Origin: Massilia eurypsychrophila
GTDB lineage: Bacteria; Pseudomonadota; Gammaproteobacteria; Burkholderiales; Burkholderiaceae_D
Length of the DNA stretch: 64,000 nucleotides
Direction: 5' to 3'
Assembly (NCBI RefSeq): GCF_002760655.1
Contig: NZ_PDOC01000002.1
Location: 186,001 to 250,000 of the forward strand
Under the pieces are notes generated by a model, which worked only from the letters and a program-made list of their open reading frames with translations, was not told the origin of the DNA and made no database searches. A program made the position numbers and the translations under genes. Below, piece by piece: positions 19,784 through 27,910 of this stretch (its first letter is position 1; every line of letters begins with the position of its first letter).

Positions 19784-20359
19784 ATGTTCATGTCCATCTC
19801 GCGCGCGATCGATAAGCTCAACGAAATGATCGCCGGCGCCGTCAGCTGGGCGCTGCTGATCGCGGTGATCATCTGCACCGGCAATGCGCTGGTGCGCTAC
19901 ACCTTCAATTTGAGTTCGAACAGCTGGCTCGAGATCCAGTGGTACCTGTTCGCGGCGGTGTTCATGCTGGCCGCCGCGCACACGCTCAAGCGCGACGAGC
20001 ATGTGCGCATCGACGTCGTCACCAGCCACTTCTCGAAACGCACCCAGGTCTGGATCGACCTGTTCGGCTACCTGCTGTTCCTGCTGCCGGTGTGCCTGAT
20101 CGTCATCTACTACGGCATCCCGTTCGCGCGCTACTCGATCAACACCGCCGAGATGTCGAGCAGCGCGGGAGGCCTGATCGTCTGGCCGGTCAAGCTGCTG
20201 GTGCCGTTCGGCTTCGTGCTGCTGCTGCTGCAGGCATTCTCCGAGATCATCAAGCGCATCGAGTTTTTGGCCGGCCGCATCGACGGCCACGAATTCGCCA
20301 AGCACGTCACCACGCCGGAACAAGAAATCGAAGCGATCAAGTCGGCCAACCAGCTGTAA
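19784..20359 (+). CDS. dctQ: TRAP transporter small permease (DctQ type)
   Basis: A 191-residue membrane protein with four hydrophobic segments, the DctQ arrangement. The conserved 'SWLEIQWYLFAAVFMLAAAH' region and 'DEHVRIDVV' match TRAP small subunits. With DctM it forms the Na+-driven membrane part of a TRAP carboxylate importer. AGGAGA precedes the ATG. The C-terminal ~35 residues are cytoplasmic and charged. No periplasmic DctP gene is present beside it. Confidence 0.88.
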   Translation: MFMSISRAIDKLNEMIAGAVSWALLIAVIICTGNALVRYTFNLSSNSWLEIQWYLFAAVFMLAAAHTLKRDEHVRIDVVTSHFSKRTQVWIDLFGYLLFLLPVCLIVIYYGIPFARYSINTAEMSSSAGGLIVWPVKLLVPFGFVLLLLQAFSEIIKRIEFLAGRIDGHEFAKHVTTPEQEIEAIKSANQL

Positions 20360-20395
20360 CGCACGATCGCACAATAACAAAGTACCCGGGGACAC

Positions 20396-22012
20396 ATGGA
20401 ACAATTCATCATCGCCAACCTCGCGCCCATCATGTTCGGCGCGCTGGTCATCTTCCTGCTATCGGGCTTTCCGGTTGCGTTTTCGCTGGCCGCCAACGGC
20501 CTGTTTTTCGGCTTCGTCGGCATTGAACTGGGCCTGCTCAAGCCGGAACTGCTGCAGGCGCTGCCGAACCGGATCTTCGGCATCATGTCCAATGACACGC
20601 TGCTGGCGATCCCGTTCTTCACCTTCATGGGCCTGATCCTCGAGCGATCGGGGATGGCCGAAGACCTGCTCGACACCATCGGCCAGCTGTTCGGCCCGAT
20701 CCGCGGCGGCGTCGCCTACGCGGTCATTTTCGTCGGCGCCCTGCTCGCCGCCACCACCGGCGTGGTGGCCGCATCGGTCATCTCGATGGGCCTCATTTCG
20801 CTGCCGGTGATGCTGCGCTATGGCTATGACAAGCGGCTCGCTTCCGGCGTCATCGCCGCTTCCGGCACGCTCGCGCAGATCATTCCGCCGTCGCTGGTGC
20901 TGATCGTCATGGCCGACCAGCTGGGCCGCTCGGTCGGCGACATGTACCGCGCCGCCTTCGTGCCTGGCCTGCTGCTGACCGGGATGTACGCCGGCTATGT
21001 GCTAGCGCTGTCGATCCTGCGCCCGACCTACGTGCCGGCGCTGCCGCTCGAAGCGCGCAACCTGCGCGAACCGAATGGCGACAGCGGCGTGCGCTCGCTG
21101 CTGGTGCTGGTGACGGCGACGGTGGCGATCGGCTACGGTTTTAATATGTGGTACGGCGCCACGCATCCGACCATGCCGGGCGACGAACTGGGTATCTTTG
21201 CCGCCGCCGTGGCGATCGGCGTGGCGTTCGTGTTCGCGCTGGCGAACCGCTACCTGAAGCTGAACCTGTTGTCGCGCATGGCAGAGAAAGTCGTGTTCGT
21301 GCTGATTCCGCCGCTGGCGCTGATCTTCCTGGTGCTCGGCACCATCTTCATCGGCATGGCCACGCCGACCGAAGGTGGCGGCATGGGCGCGGCCGGCGCC
21401 ATGCTGCTGGCCATTGCCAACCGCCGCCTGAACTGGAGCCTGGTGCGCCAGGCGATGCATTCGACGACGCGGCTGTCGGCGTTCGTCATCTTCATCCTGA
21501 TCGGTTCGACCGTGTTTTCGCTGGTGTTCCGCGGCGTGAACGGCGACCTGTGGGTCGAGCACCTGCTGACCAGCCTGCCGGGCGGGACCACCGGCTTCCT
21601 GGTGGTCGTCAATATCATGTTCTTCCTGCTGGCGTTCTTCCTCGACTTCTTCGAGCTGGCATTCATCCTGGTGCCGCTGGTGGGCCCGGTGGCCGAGAAG
21701 CTTGGCATCGACCTGATCTGGTTCGGCGTGCTGCTCGGCGTGAACATGCAGACCTCGTTCATGCACCCGCCGTTCGGCTTCGCACTGTTCTACCTGCGCT
21801 CGGTGGCGCCGAAGGAAGTGAAGACGTCCGACATCTACTGGGGCGCGATTCCATTCGTGGTCATCCAGATCATCATGGTGACGCTGATCATCGTCTTCCC
21901 GCAACTGGTGTCGATCGAGAAGAAGATCGACATGAAGGAGCAGCTCGAGCTGAAGATCGACGTGCCGGTGCAGGAAGAGGCGCCGCCGCCGTCGTACGAT
22001 CCGGGCGGCTGA
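20396..22012 (+). CDS. dctM: TRAP transporter large permease (DctM type)
   Basis: A 538-residue protein with many membrane spans, longer than the ~430 residues of standard DctM. The long form, with an inserted segment near residues 210-280 ('RPTYVPALPLEARN' and following), is typical of the mannitol/chloroaromatic-like TRAP subgroup. The family motif 'FTFMGLILERSGMAEDLLD' and 'MATPTEGGGMGAAGAM' are present. It works with the preceding DctQ. The ligand-binding DctP must be encoded elsewhere, and the substrate is unknown. A strong terminator follows. Confidence 0.88.
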   Translation: MEQFIIANLAPIMFGALVIFLLSGFPVAFSLAANGLFFGFVGIELGLLKPELLQALPNRIFGIMSNDTLLAIPFFTFMGLILERSGMAEDLLDTIGQLFGPIRGGVAYAVIFVGALLAATTGVVAASVISMGLISLPVMLRYGYDKRLASGVIAASGTLAQIIPPSLVLIVMADQLGRSVGDMYRAAFVPGLLLTGMYAGYVLALSILRPTYVPALPLEARNLREPNGDSGVRSLLVLVTATVAIGYGFNMWYGATHPTMPGDELGIFAAAVAIGVAFVFALANRYLKLNLLSRMAEKVVFVLIPPLALIFLVLGTIFIGMATPTEGGGMGAAGAMLLAIANRRLNWSLVRQAMHSTTRLSAFVIFILIGSTVFSLVFRGVNGDLWVEHLLTSLPGGTTGFLVVVNIMFFLLAFFLDFFELAFILVPLVGPVAEKLGIDLIWFGVLLGVNMQTSFMHPPFGFALFYLRSVAPKEVKTSDIYWGAIPFVVIQIIMVTLIIVFPQLVSIEKKIDMKEQLELKIDVPVQEEAPPPSYDPGG

Positions 22013-22032
22013 AGAATGCGCTCCTGAAATGC

Positions 22033-22066
22033 AAACTGGCTGCCCGAAGGCAGCCAGTTTTGTTTC
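22033..22066 (+). terminator. Intrinsic terminator after dctM
   Basis: An 11-bp perfect stem (AACTGGCTGCC/GGCAGCCAGTT, loop CGAA) is followed by TTGTTTC. It ends the argH-dctQM transcript 21 bases after the dctM stop. The convergent RcnB-like gene ends at 22085. Confidence 0.85.
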
Positions 22067-22084
22067 AGCGACTGCCTGTGCCGC

Positions 22085-22552
22085 TTAATTATTCAACAGC
22101 ACCTGGGCGATGATGCCGGTGGCGATTGCCGCCAGCACGTAGTCGTTGTTCGCCTGCACCCAGTGGTAGCCGCGCGGAGGCGTGCTCAGGTGGCGTCCGC
22201 GCCAGTCGTTGACTACGTAGCGGCTTCCGCGGTATTCCTGCGGCAGGTAGGCGCCGCGGCGCATTTCGTGGCGATAACCGTTGTGGCGGGCGCCGTAGTA
22301 GGCCTGGTTCGAATGACCGTAGTTGCTGCCGCGATAGCGGTCGTCGCGGTCACGGCGGTCGTTGCGATCGTGGCGGTCATGGCGGTCGCCACGGTCATTA
22401 CGGTCGCCACGACCCTGGTAACGGTTCTGGTCGTCGCTGCGCTGCACGTGCTGGTTGCGATCGTTGCCGGAGTCGTAGCGCTGCGCGAAAGCGGGAGCAC
22501 TTGCCATCATGCACACGGCCATCAGGCCCGAGATAACAGTTTTGGTGTTCAT
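22085..22552 (-). CDS. RcnB-family periplasmic protein
   Basis: A 155-residue protein with a clear signal peptide (residues 1-23, ASAPAFA). The middle (about 25-85) is extremely rich in Asp, Arg, Asn and His ('DRNDRGDRHDRHDRNDRRDR'), a possible metal-binding or disordered segment. The C-terminal ~65 residues are the RcnB domain: 'RGAYLPQEYRG', 'YVVNDWRGRHLSTPPRGYHW' and a final hydrophobic helix. E. coli RcnB helps keep nickel/cobalt balance in the periplasm. Metal function here is inferred from the family alone. Confidence 0.8.
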   Translation of the reverse strand: MNTKTVISGLMAVCMMASAPAFAQRYDSGNDRNQHVQRSDDQNRYQGRGDRNDRGDRHDRHDRNDRRDRDDRYRGSNYGHSNQAYYGARHNGYRHEMRRGAYLPQEYRGSRYVVNDWRGRHLSTPPRGYHWVQANNDYVLAAIATGIIAQVLLNN

Positions 22553-22746
22553 AAGGATCCCTTGGTAAGTTAAACGGAGGACATCCGCTTTGCTGCACTA
22601 ACGAATCCATTAGACCTTTTTATTTGCCGCCGATCTATGGCGTCCTAGTAAGCGACGTTACAAGACGTATCTGACTGTCAAGTCAGTAATTACAACCGTC
22701 GTGGCGAGAAGCTGGTGTCTTGATCCCAAAACCCTCCAAAACCCCC

Positions 22747-22839
22747 GGGGTCAGTGCCGGCAAACGCACACGGGCCCATCAGTTGCCGAGGCGCCGGCGC
22801 TTAGCGACGAGTTCGTGTACGAATGCCGGCACTGACCCC
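22747..22839. repeat. Long inverted repeat, GGGTCAGTGCCGGCAAACG family, copy A
   Basis: The left arm GGGGTCAGTGCCGGCA (from 22747) pairs with TGCCGGCACTGACCCC (to 22839); pairing extends outward of the loop with a few mismatches to CACACG/CGTGTAC. The inner part includes TTAGCGACGAG. It lies in the 525-base gap upstream of the RcnB gene. The 22553-22740 part of the gap holds a CTGACT-GTCA-AGTCAG hairpin and presumably the rcnB-like promoter. Confidence 0.85.
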
Positions 22840-22908
22840 GCTGGATAGACGTTGTTGAGAACAGCTATTGCCACGCAGTTTCAGAAAAAAAGCCAGGGTC
22901 AAAAGCAA

Positions 22909-23001
22909 GGGTCAGTGCCGGCAAACGTACACAGGCACATCCGTTGCTGAAGGTACCGGCCCTTAGCGACGAGTCCGTGTACGTTTGCCGGCACTGACCC
23001 C
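22909..23001. repeat. Long inverted repeat, GGGTCAGTGCCGGCAAACG family, copy B
   Basis: The arms at 22910-22932 and 22977-22999 are perfect complements over 23 bases (core GTCAGTGCCGGCAAACG). The loop differs from copy A except for the shared TTAGCGACGAGT segment before the right arm. Confidence 0.88.
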
Positions 23002-23014
23002 GCTGGAGAGTTAG

Positions 23015-23062
23015 CCTTAGCGACGAGTCCGTGTACGTTTGCCGGCACTGACCCCGCTGGAG
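23015..23062. repeat. Direct duplicate of the right half of copy B
   Basis: Forty-eight bases are identical to 22961-23008 with a 54-base period (from CCTTAGCGACGAGTCC to ACCCCGCTGGAG). The left arm is missing, so this is a half-unit. It ends 15 bases before the stop codon of the EAL gene. Confidence 0.9.
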
Positions 23063-23077
23063 CGTTGTGATGAACAG

Positions 23078-23860
23078 CTATTGCCAGGCCGTTTCGGCGA
23101 TTACGCCGAGGCCCTGGAAGACCGGCCGGCAGAAGAAGTAGCCTTGCATCAGGTCGATGCCGGCGTCGCGCAGGAAGTCGCGCTCGGCCGCCGTTTCGAT
23201 GCCTTCGGCCACTATCCGGATGCCCAGCTCGCGGCACATCGCGGTGATCGCCCGCACGATGGCCTGGCGCGGCGCGCTGCTGTCGATGCCGCGCACCAGG
23301 TCCATGTCGATCTTGATGATGTCGGGCTGGTAGTCGGCCAGCAGATGCAGCCCGGCATAGCCGGCGCCGAAGTCGTCGATCGCGGTCTGGAAGCCGAATC
23401 GCTGGTACTCACGGAAGATGGTCATCAGGTGCGCACGGTCGCGCACCCGCTCGCCCTCGGTCACCTCGAAGATGATCTGCTCGACCGGGAAATTGTGCGC
23501 GCGCGCCGCTTCCAGTGTGCTGCGGATGCACACCTCCGGCCGGAATACGGCATTGGCAAGGAAGTTGATCGACAGCCGTTCGCGCATGCCGAGCCGGGCA
23601 GCACCGGTAACCGCCTTCACCCGGCACGCCTGGTCGAAGCGGTAGATATTCGCCGGCGTCACCTGCGACAGCACGCTGGCGGCCGATTCACCACTCGGCC
23701 CGCGCACCAGCGCCTCGTGGGCGTAGATGGTGCGGCTGGCGCAATCGACGATCGGCTGGTATGCATACTCGAACTCGAACCCGACGGGTTCGCCATCGCG
23801 GCAGCCTGAACAAGCAGTTTCCGCAGCCTGCTGTACCAACGCCGGCACGATATGAATCAT
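23078..23860 (-). CDS. EAL-domain c-di-GMP phosphodiesterase
   Basis: A 260-residue protein made almost wholly of one EAL domain. Signature residues look intact: E49 of 'EALVRG', Asn in 'SINFLANA', Glu in 'FEVTEGE', 'AIDDFGAGYAG', Lys in 'IIKIDMD', 'IVAEGIE' and 'MQGYFF'. It should hydrolyse c-di-GMP to pGpG. The N-terminus has a C-x-x-C pair (ACSGC, about residues 17-20) but no sensor domain, so input would come from a partner or redox state. It is divergent from the DUF1800 gene; the promoters lie in 23861-24016. Confidence 0.87.
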   Translation of the reverse strand: MIHIVPALVQQAAETACSGCRDGEPVGFEFEYAYQPIVDCASRTIYAHEALVRGPSGESAASVLSQVTPANIYRFDQACRVKAVTGAARLGMRERLSINFLANAVFRPEVCIRSTLEAARAHNFPVEQIIFEVTEGERVRDRAHLMTIFREYQRFGFQTAIDDFGAGYAGLHLLADYQPDIIKIDMDLVRGIDSSAPRQAIVRAITAMCRELGIRIVAEGIETAAERDFLRDAGIDLMQGYFFCRPVFQGLGVIAETAWQ

Positions 23861-24016
23861 TCAATGCCTCTTCTTTAACCAACAATGTTAGCGGAGCCGC
23901 TACCGAAAGGCGCAAACTATTGTATAGCACACATACTTACAAATTGCCCGTTGGCATCTTGAACGCGTTGATCTACCATTAGTTCAGCTTGCTTACTTCA
24001 CCAACCTGGGCGCCCC

Positions 24017-25735
24017 ATGGAAGAGATCGAATCGACAACCGAGTCCTTACTCGAGCGCGACAGCGCCGTGCCGGCCCGTGGACTTGCCGCCATTGTCGGC
24101 GGCGCCCTGGTCAGCGCCTGCGGCGGCGGCGGCGGCGCTTCCTCGCCGGCGCCGACGCCATCGCCTTCCCCAACACCAGCGCCGACTCCCGTGCCGCCGC
24201 CGGCCGAAACCATCACGCCAGCGCAGGCGTCGCGTTTCCTGGCGCAGGCCTCGATGGCCGCGACGCGCGAGCAGATCGCCCGCGTGCAGGCCGTCGGTTA
24301 CGCCGGCTGGCTCGACGAGCAGTTCGCGCTGGCGCCGTCCGCTTCGCGCTGGGACTGGCTGGTGTCGAAGGGACTCGACGCGCTCACCAACAAGAACGGC
24401 GAGGCCGGCGCCGATCCCGTCATCTGGCGCCACATGCTGACGTCGCCCGACACCTTGCGCCAGCGCGTCACGCTGGCGCTGTCGGAAATCCTGGTCGCGT
24501 CGGTGTCCGGCTTCAACGGCGGCTGGAAAGCGTTCTCGGCGGCCGCCTACCTCGACCTGCTCGAAGGCCAGGCGTTCGGCAACTACCGCACCTTGTTGCA
24601 GCAGGTCTCGACCAGCGCGCCGATGGGCGAATACCTGACCTTCCGCGGCAACCTGAAGGCCAACGCCGGCACCGGCGCGCTGCCCGACGAAAACTATGCG
24701 CGCGAAGTGATGCAACTGTTCACTATCGGCCTGGTGCAGCTGAACCTCGACGGCACGGCGAAACTGGTGGCCGGCGCGCAACAGGAAACCTACGGCCTGG
24801 ACGACATCGGCGGCCTGGCGCGCGTGTTCACCGGCTGGAATTACGATCTGGCCGGCGGCGACACCAACACGCCGGCCTTCAAGAAGCGGCCGATGGCGGT
24901 GACCTCCTCGCGCCACGAGACCGGCAGCAAGACCTTTCTCGGCACCACGATTGCGGCCGGCACCAGCGGCGACGACAGCCTGCGCATCGCGCTTGACACT
25001 ATCTTCGCGCATCCGAACGTGGCGCCGTTCATCGGCCGCCAGCTGATATTGCGGCTGGTGTGCAGCAACCCGAGCCCGGCCTACGTCACGCGCGTGGCGA
25101 GCGTGTTCAACAACGATGGCGCCGGCGTCAAGGGCAACCTGAAGGCGGTGGTCAGGGCAATCCTGCTCGACGATGAAGCGCGCAACGCCGCGCGCACGGC
25201 CGATCCGGCCTTCGGCAAGCAGCGCGAACCGATCCTGCGGCTGGCGGCCTGGGCACGCGCGTTCAAGGTCACGTCGTCCGGCAACGCCTGGAACATCGGC
25301 AACACTTCCGATCCGGCCAGCCGCCTCGGCCAGAGCCCGCTGCGCGCGTCGAGCGTGTTCAACTTTTTCCGGCCGGGCTACATTCCGCCCAATAGCGCGA
25401 TCGGCAGCGCGGGCCTGGTGGCGCCGGAGTTCCAGATCACCAACGAGTCGAGCGTGGTCGGCTACGTCAACTTCATGCAGAACGCCGTCAGCCGCGGCAT
25501 CGGCGACGTCAAGGCCGACTACAGCACCTTGATCCCGCTGGCCGACAATCCGCAGGCCCTGCTCGACGAGCTGAACCTGCTGCTGGCGGCCGGCCAGCTG
25601 TCGGCCGCAACTGTCGCGCTGATGCGCGGCGCGCTGGCCACCATGGCGTCCGGCACCGATGCGGCACGCCTGAACCGGGTACACGCGGCGCTGGTGCTGG
25701 TGCTGGCCGCGCCCGAATTCATCATCCAGAAGTAA
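24017..25735 (+). CDS. DUF1800-family protein
   Basis: A 572-residue protein. The start has a short hydrophobic stretch and a lipobox-like 'GALVSACGGGGG' (Cys at about 35), then a Pro/Ser/Thr-rich linker. The DUF1800 domain follows: 'RFLAQASMAATREQIARVQA', 'YAREVMQLFTIGLVQLN', 'ARVFTGWNYD', 'RQLILRLV' and 'PLRASSVFNFFRPGY'. The biochemical function of DUF1800 is not established. It is followed 10 bases later by a DUF1501 gene, the usual partner, and both appear exported. The lipoprotein assignment is tentative. Confidence 0.85.
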   Translation: MEEIESTTESLLERDSAVPARGLAAIVGGALVSACGGGGGASSPAPTPSPSPTPAPTPVPPPAETITPAQASRFLAQASMAATREQIARVQAVGYAGWLDEQFALAPSASRWDWLVSKGLDALTNKNGEAGADPVIWRHMLTSPDTLRQRVTLALSEILVASVSGFNGGWKAFSAAAYLDLLEGQAFGNYRTLLQQVSTSAPMGEYLTFRGNLKANAGTGALPDENYAREVMQLFTIGLVQLNLDGTAKLVAGAQQETYGLDDIGGLARVFTGWNYDLAGGDTNTPAFKKRPMAVTSSRHETGSKTFLGTTIAAGTSGDDSLRIALDTIFAHPNVAPFIGRQLILRLVCSNPSPAYVTRVASVFNNDGAGVKGNLKAVVRAILLDDEARNAARTADPAFGKQREPILRLAAWARAFKVTSSGNAWNIGNTSDPASRLGQSPLRASSVFNFFRPGYIPPNSAIGSAGLVAPEFQITNESSVVGYVNFMQNAVSRGIGDVKADYSTLIPLADNPQALLDELNLLLAAGQLSAATVALMRGALATMASGTDAARLNRVHAALVLVLAAPEFIIQK

Positions 25736-25745
25736 GGACACCGCC

Positions 25746-27134
25746 ATGCACAACAATCAATCGCGCCGCGCCTTTCTCAAGCGCGCGTCGGCACTGTCGG
25801 TAGCGGGCGTCGCCGCGCCGTGGGCCCTGAACCTGGCGGCGATGGCCGAAGCATCCGCCGCCACGGCGAGCGACTACAAGGCGCTGGTGTGCGTGTTCCT
25901 GTACGGCGGCAACGACTACGCCAACACGCTGGTGCCGTACGACGGCGCCAGCTACGCCGCCTACCAGCAGATGCGCCCGAGCTTCGCCTACGCCCACGCG
26001 GCGCTGTCGCCAACCGTGCTCAAGCCATCGGCCACGCCGCTCGACTCGTCCGGCACGGCGCACACCTACGCCTTGGCGCCGGAACTGGCACCCTTGCTGC
26101 CGCTGTTCGATGCCGGCCGGTTGGGCGTGATCCTCAATGTCGGCACCTTGGTGCAGCCGACCACCAAGCTGCAGTACACCAGCAAGTCGGTGAAGCTGCC
26201 GCCAAAACTGTTTTCGCACAACGACCAGCAGTCGGTGTGGCAATCGTCGTCACCGGAAGGGGCCACGTCGGGCTGGGGCGGGCGCATCGGCGACCTGTTC
26301 GAAAGCGGCAACGGCAACGCCACCTTCACCTGCGTCAACGTGTCCGGCAATGCCGTCTTCATGTCCGGCAAATCGGCGGTGCAGTACCAAGTGTCGACCG
26401 GCGGCTCGGTACCGCTGGCCGGGCTGAAGGCGCCGTTGTTCGGTTCGAGCGCGTGCTCGGAGGCGCTGCGCACGCTGGTCAGCCAGCCGCGCGCGCACTT
26501 GCTGGAGCATGAATACAGCCGCGTTACCAAGCGCTCGATCGACGCCGACACCGTGCTGACCGGGGCGCTCGCATCGAGCCCTGCGCTCGCCACCGCCTTC
26601 CCGGCCGGCAACAACCTGGCCGACCAGCTGAAGATGGTCGCGCGCATGATCTCGGCCGGCCCGGCATTGGGCGCCAAGCGGCAAGTATTTTTCGTCTCGA
26701 TGGGCGGCTTCGATACGCATGACGCCATGCTGACAGCGCATCCAGGCTTGCTCGGCGGCGTGGCCGGCGCACTGGCCGCATTCCAGCAGGCGACAGTCGA
26801 ACTCGGCCTGGCCGACAAGATCACGACGTTTACCGCGTCCGATTTCGGCCGCACGATGAGCGGCAACAACGACGGCTCCGACCACGGCTGGGGGAGCATG
26901 CATTTCGTCATGGGTGGCGCGGTCAAGGGCCAGCGCTTCTACGGCACCGCGCCGGTTGTCGCCAATGGCGGGCCGGACGATGTCGGCCAGGGCCGGCTGC
27001 TACCGACCACCTCGGTCGACCAGCTGGCGGCCACGCTCGGCAAGTGGATGGGCGTGTCCGACAGCGACCTGCTCGGCATGTTGCCAAGCCTGGTCAACTA
27101 CAACGCCAGCGCGCGCAATCTCGGTTTCGTCTGA
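25746..27134 (+). CDS. DUF1501-family Tat-exported protein
   Basis: A 462-residue protein with a twin-arginine signal (SRRAFLKR at about residues 6-13, hydrophobic stretch, cleavage near ASA). The body has DUF1501 features of the alkaline-phosphatase/sulfatase-like fold: 'ALVCVFLYGGNDYANTLVPY', 'FFVSMGGFDTHDAM' and 'SDFGRTMSGNNDGSDHGWGS', likely metal-ligand regions. The pairing with DUF1800 is widespread; the reaction is unknown. A terminator follows at 27197. Confidence 0.87.
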   Translation: MHNNQSRRAFLKRASALSVAGVAAPWALNLAAMAEASAATASDYKALVCVFLYGGNDYANTLVPYDGASYAAYQQMRPSFAYAHAALSPTVLKPSATPLDSSGTAHTYALAPELAPLLPLFDAGRLGVILNVGTLVQPTTKLQYTSKSVKLPPKLFSHNDQQSVWQSSSPEGATSGWGGRIGDLFESGNGNATFTCVNVSGNAVFMSGKSAVQYQVSTGGSVPLAGLKAPLFGSSACSEALRTLVSQPRAHLLEHEYSRVTKRSIDADTVLTGALASSPALATAFPAGNNLADQLKMVARMISAGPALGAKRQVFFVSMGGFDTHDAMLTAHPGLLGGVAGALAAFQQATVELGLADKITTFTASDFGRTMSGNNDGSDHGWGSMHFVMGGAVKGQRFYGTAPVVANGGPDDVGQGRLLPTTSVDQLAATLGKWMGVSDSDLLGMLPSLVNYNASARNLGFV

Positions 27135-27196
27135 CTGTTGCGGTCCCGGTTACAAACCGCGCATATTCACGCCGCAATAAGCGCTACCATCGGCTT

Positions 27197-27222
27197 GCGA
27201 GGGCAACCGCCTTCGCTTTTTT
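27197..27222 (+). terminator. Intrinsic terminator before the 27232 gene
   Basis: An 8-bp stem (GCGAGGGC/GCCTTCGC, one G-U pair, loop AACC) is followed by six T. It can end the DUF1800-DUF1501 transcript 62 bases after its stop. Its T-run sits just before the GAGG ribosome-binding site of the next gene, so it may also act in that gene's leader. Confidence 0.75.
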
Positions 27223-27231
27223 GAGGTCAAC

Positions 27232-27897
27232 ATGCCGCTGCCGCGCTACATCGCTCCATTGGTTTTCATGCTGGGCGCCGCGGTGCCGCCTACCGGCGCA
27301 ACCGCGCAGTCACCCGCCGAACAGGAAGTTTTGCAAGCTGTCGCGCCATTGGCGTCGCGTCAAGGCGCGATGCTGACGCTGAAAATAGCCGGCAACAAGC
27401 GCGTCCAGCTACGCTCAAAGAACGGCTGCGACGAAGGTCCCGACGATTGCCTGATCTATGAGCTGCTGGGGCTATCGCCCGATCGGCGGTTTTTTATTGT
27501 CGAGATGCGGGCGTACGAATCTGTTACCCAGGTCTGGATCGCCAGGGCAAGCGGCAAGCGGGTCGACGTGTACGCCGAAACGCATGTGTCGCCAGATGGG
27601 ACGCGCATCGTTACCGCAAATCCATCCGAGTACGGCAGCACGAACGGCGTCTTCCTATGGGACGTTTCCGAACGCGGCCTGACGGAACGATTTCGTTTCG
27701 AGCCGGACGAGTACGCGCTGTACAGCTTCGTGCGCTGGAGAAACCGGGATAGCGTCGACCTGATGAAGGTCGCGCACGCCGACGCAACCCTGTGCCCCGC
27801 TTCGCAACTGATGGAGTCGCCGGCGCAACTGGTGAGGGTCGGTGGCAAATGGGTGCTACACGATCGCATCGACCGGCAGGCGGTGTCCTGCCAGTGA
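27232..27897 (+). CDS. Exported protein of unknown function
   Basis: A 221-residue protein with a signal peptide (about residues 1-25, ending ATAQ). I do not recognise a family. The body is beta-rich, with 'GCDEGPDDCLIYELLGLSPD' (a close Cys pair), 'THVSPDGTRIVTANPSEYG' and 'VFLWDVSERGLTERF', which resemble beta-propeller/WD-like blades where 'SPDG' turns recur. The ATG has GAGG 7 bases before it. It is convergent with the following minus-strand gene. It may depend on read-through of the terminator just upstream or on a promoter overlapping it. Confidence 0.65.
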   Translation: MPLPRYIAPLVFMLGAAVPPTGATAQSPAEQEVLQAVAPLASRQGAMLTLKIAGNKRVQLRSKNGCDEGPDDCLIYELLGLSPDRRFFIVEMRAYESVTQVWIARASGKRVDVYAETHVSPDGTRIVTANPSEYGSTNGVFLWDVSERGLTERFRFEPDEYALYSFVRWRNRDSVDLMKVAHADATLCPASQLMESPAQLVRVGGKWVLHDRIDRQAVSCQ

Positions 27898-27910
27898 CGC
27901 GGTCAGGCTG

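Noticed and set aside
18350-20404. A 684-codon minus-strand frame opposite argH and dctQ
   Set aside because: argH has its full family signature and the antisense product matches nothing. It is a GC shadow.
22747-23062. Possible short CRISPR array
   Set aside because: The units are inverted repeats with arms around a loop, plus one direct half-duplication, not regularly spaced direct repeats with unique spacers. No cas genes are present.
22899-23237. A minus-strand frame with a repeated 'GSVPANVHGLVAK' peptide
   Set aside because: The repeat arises from translating the intergenic palindromic repeats and runs into the EAL gene in another frame. It has no start signal and no relation to a protein repeat family.
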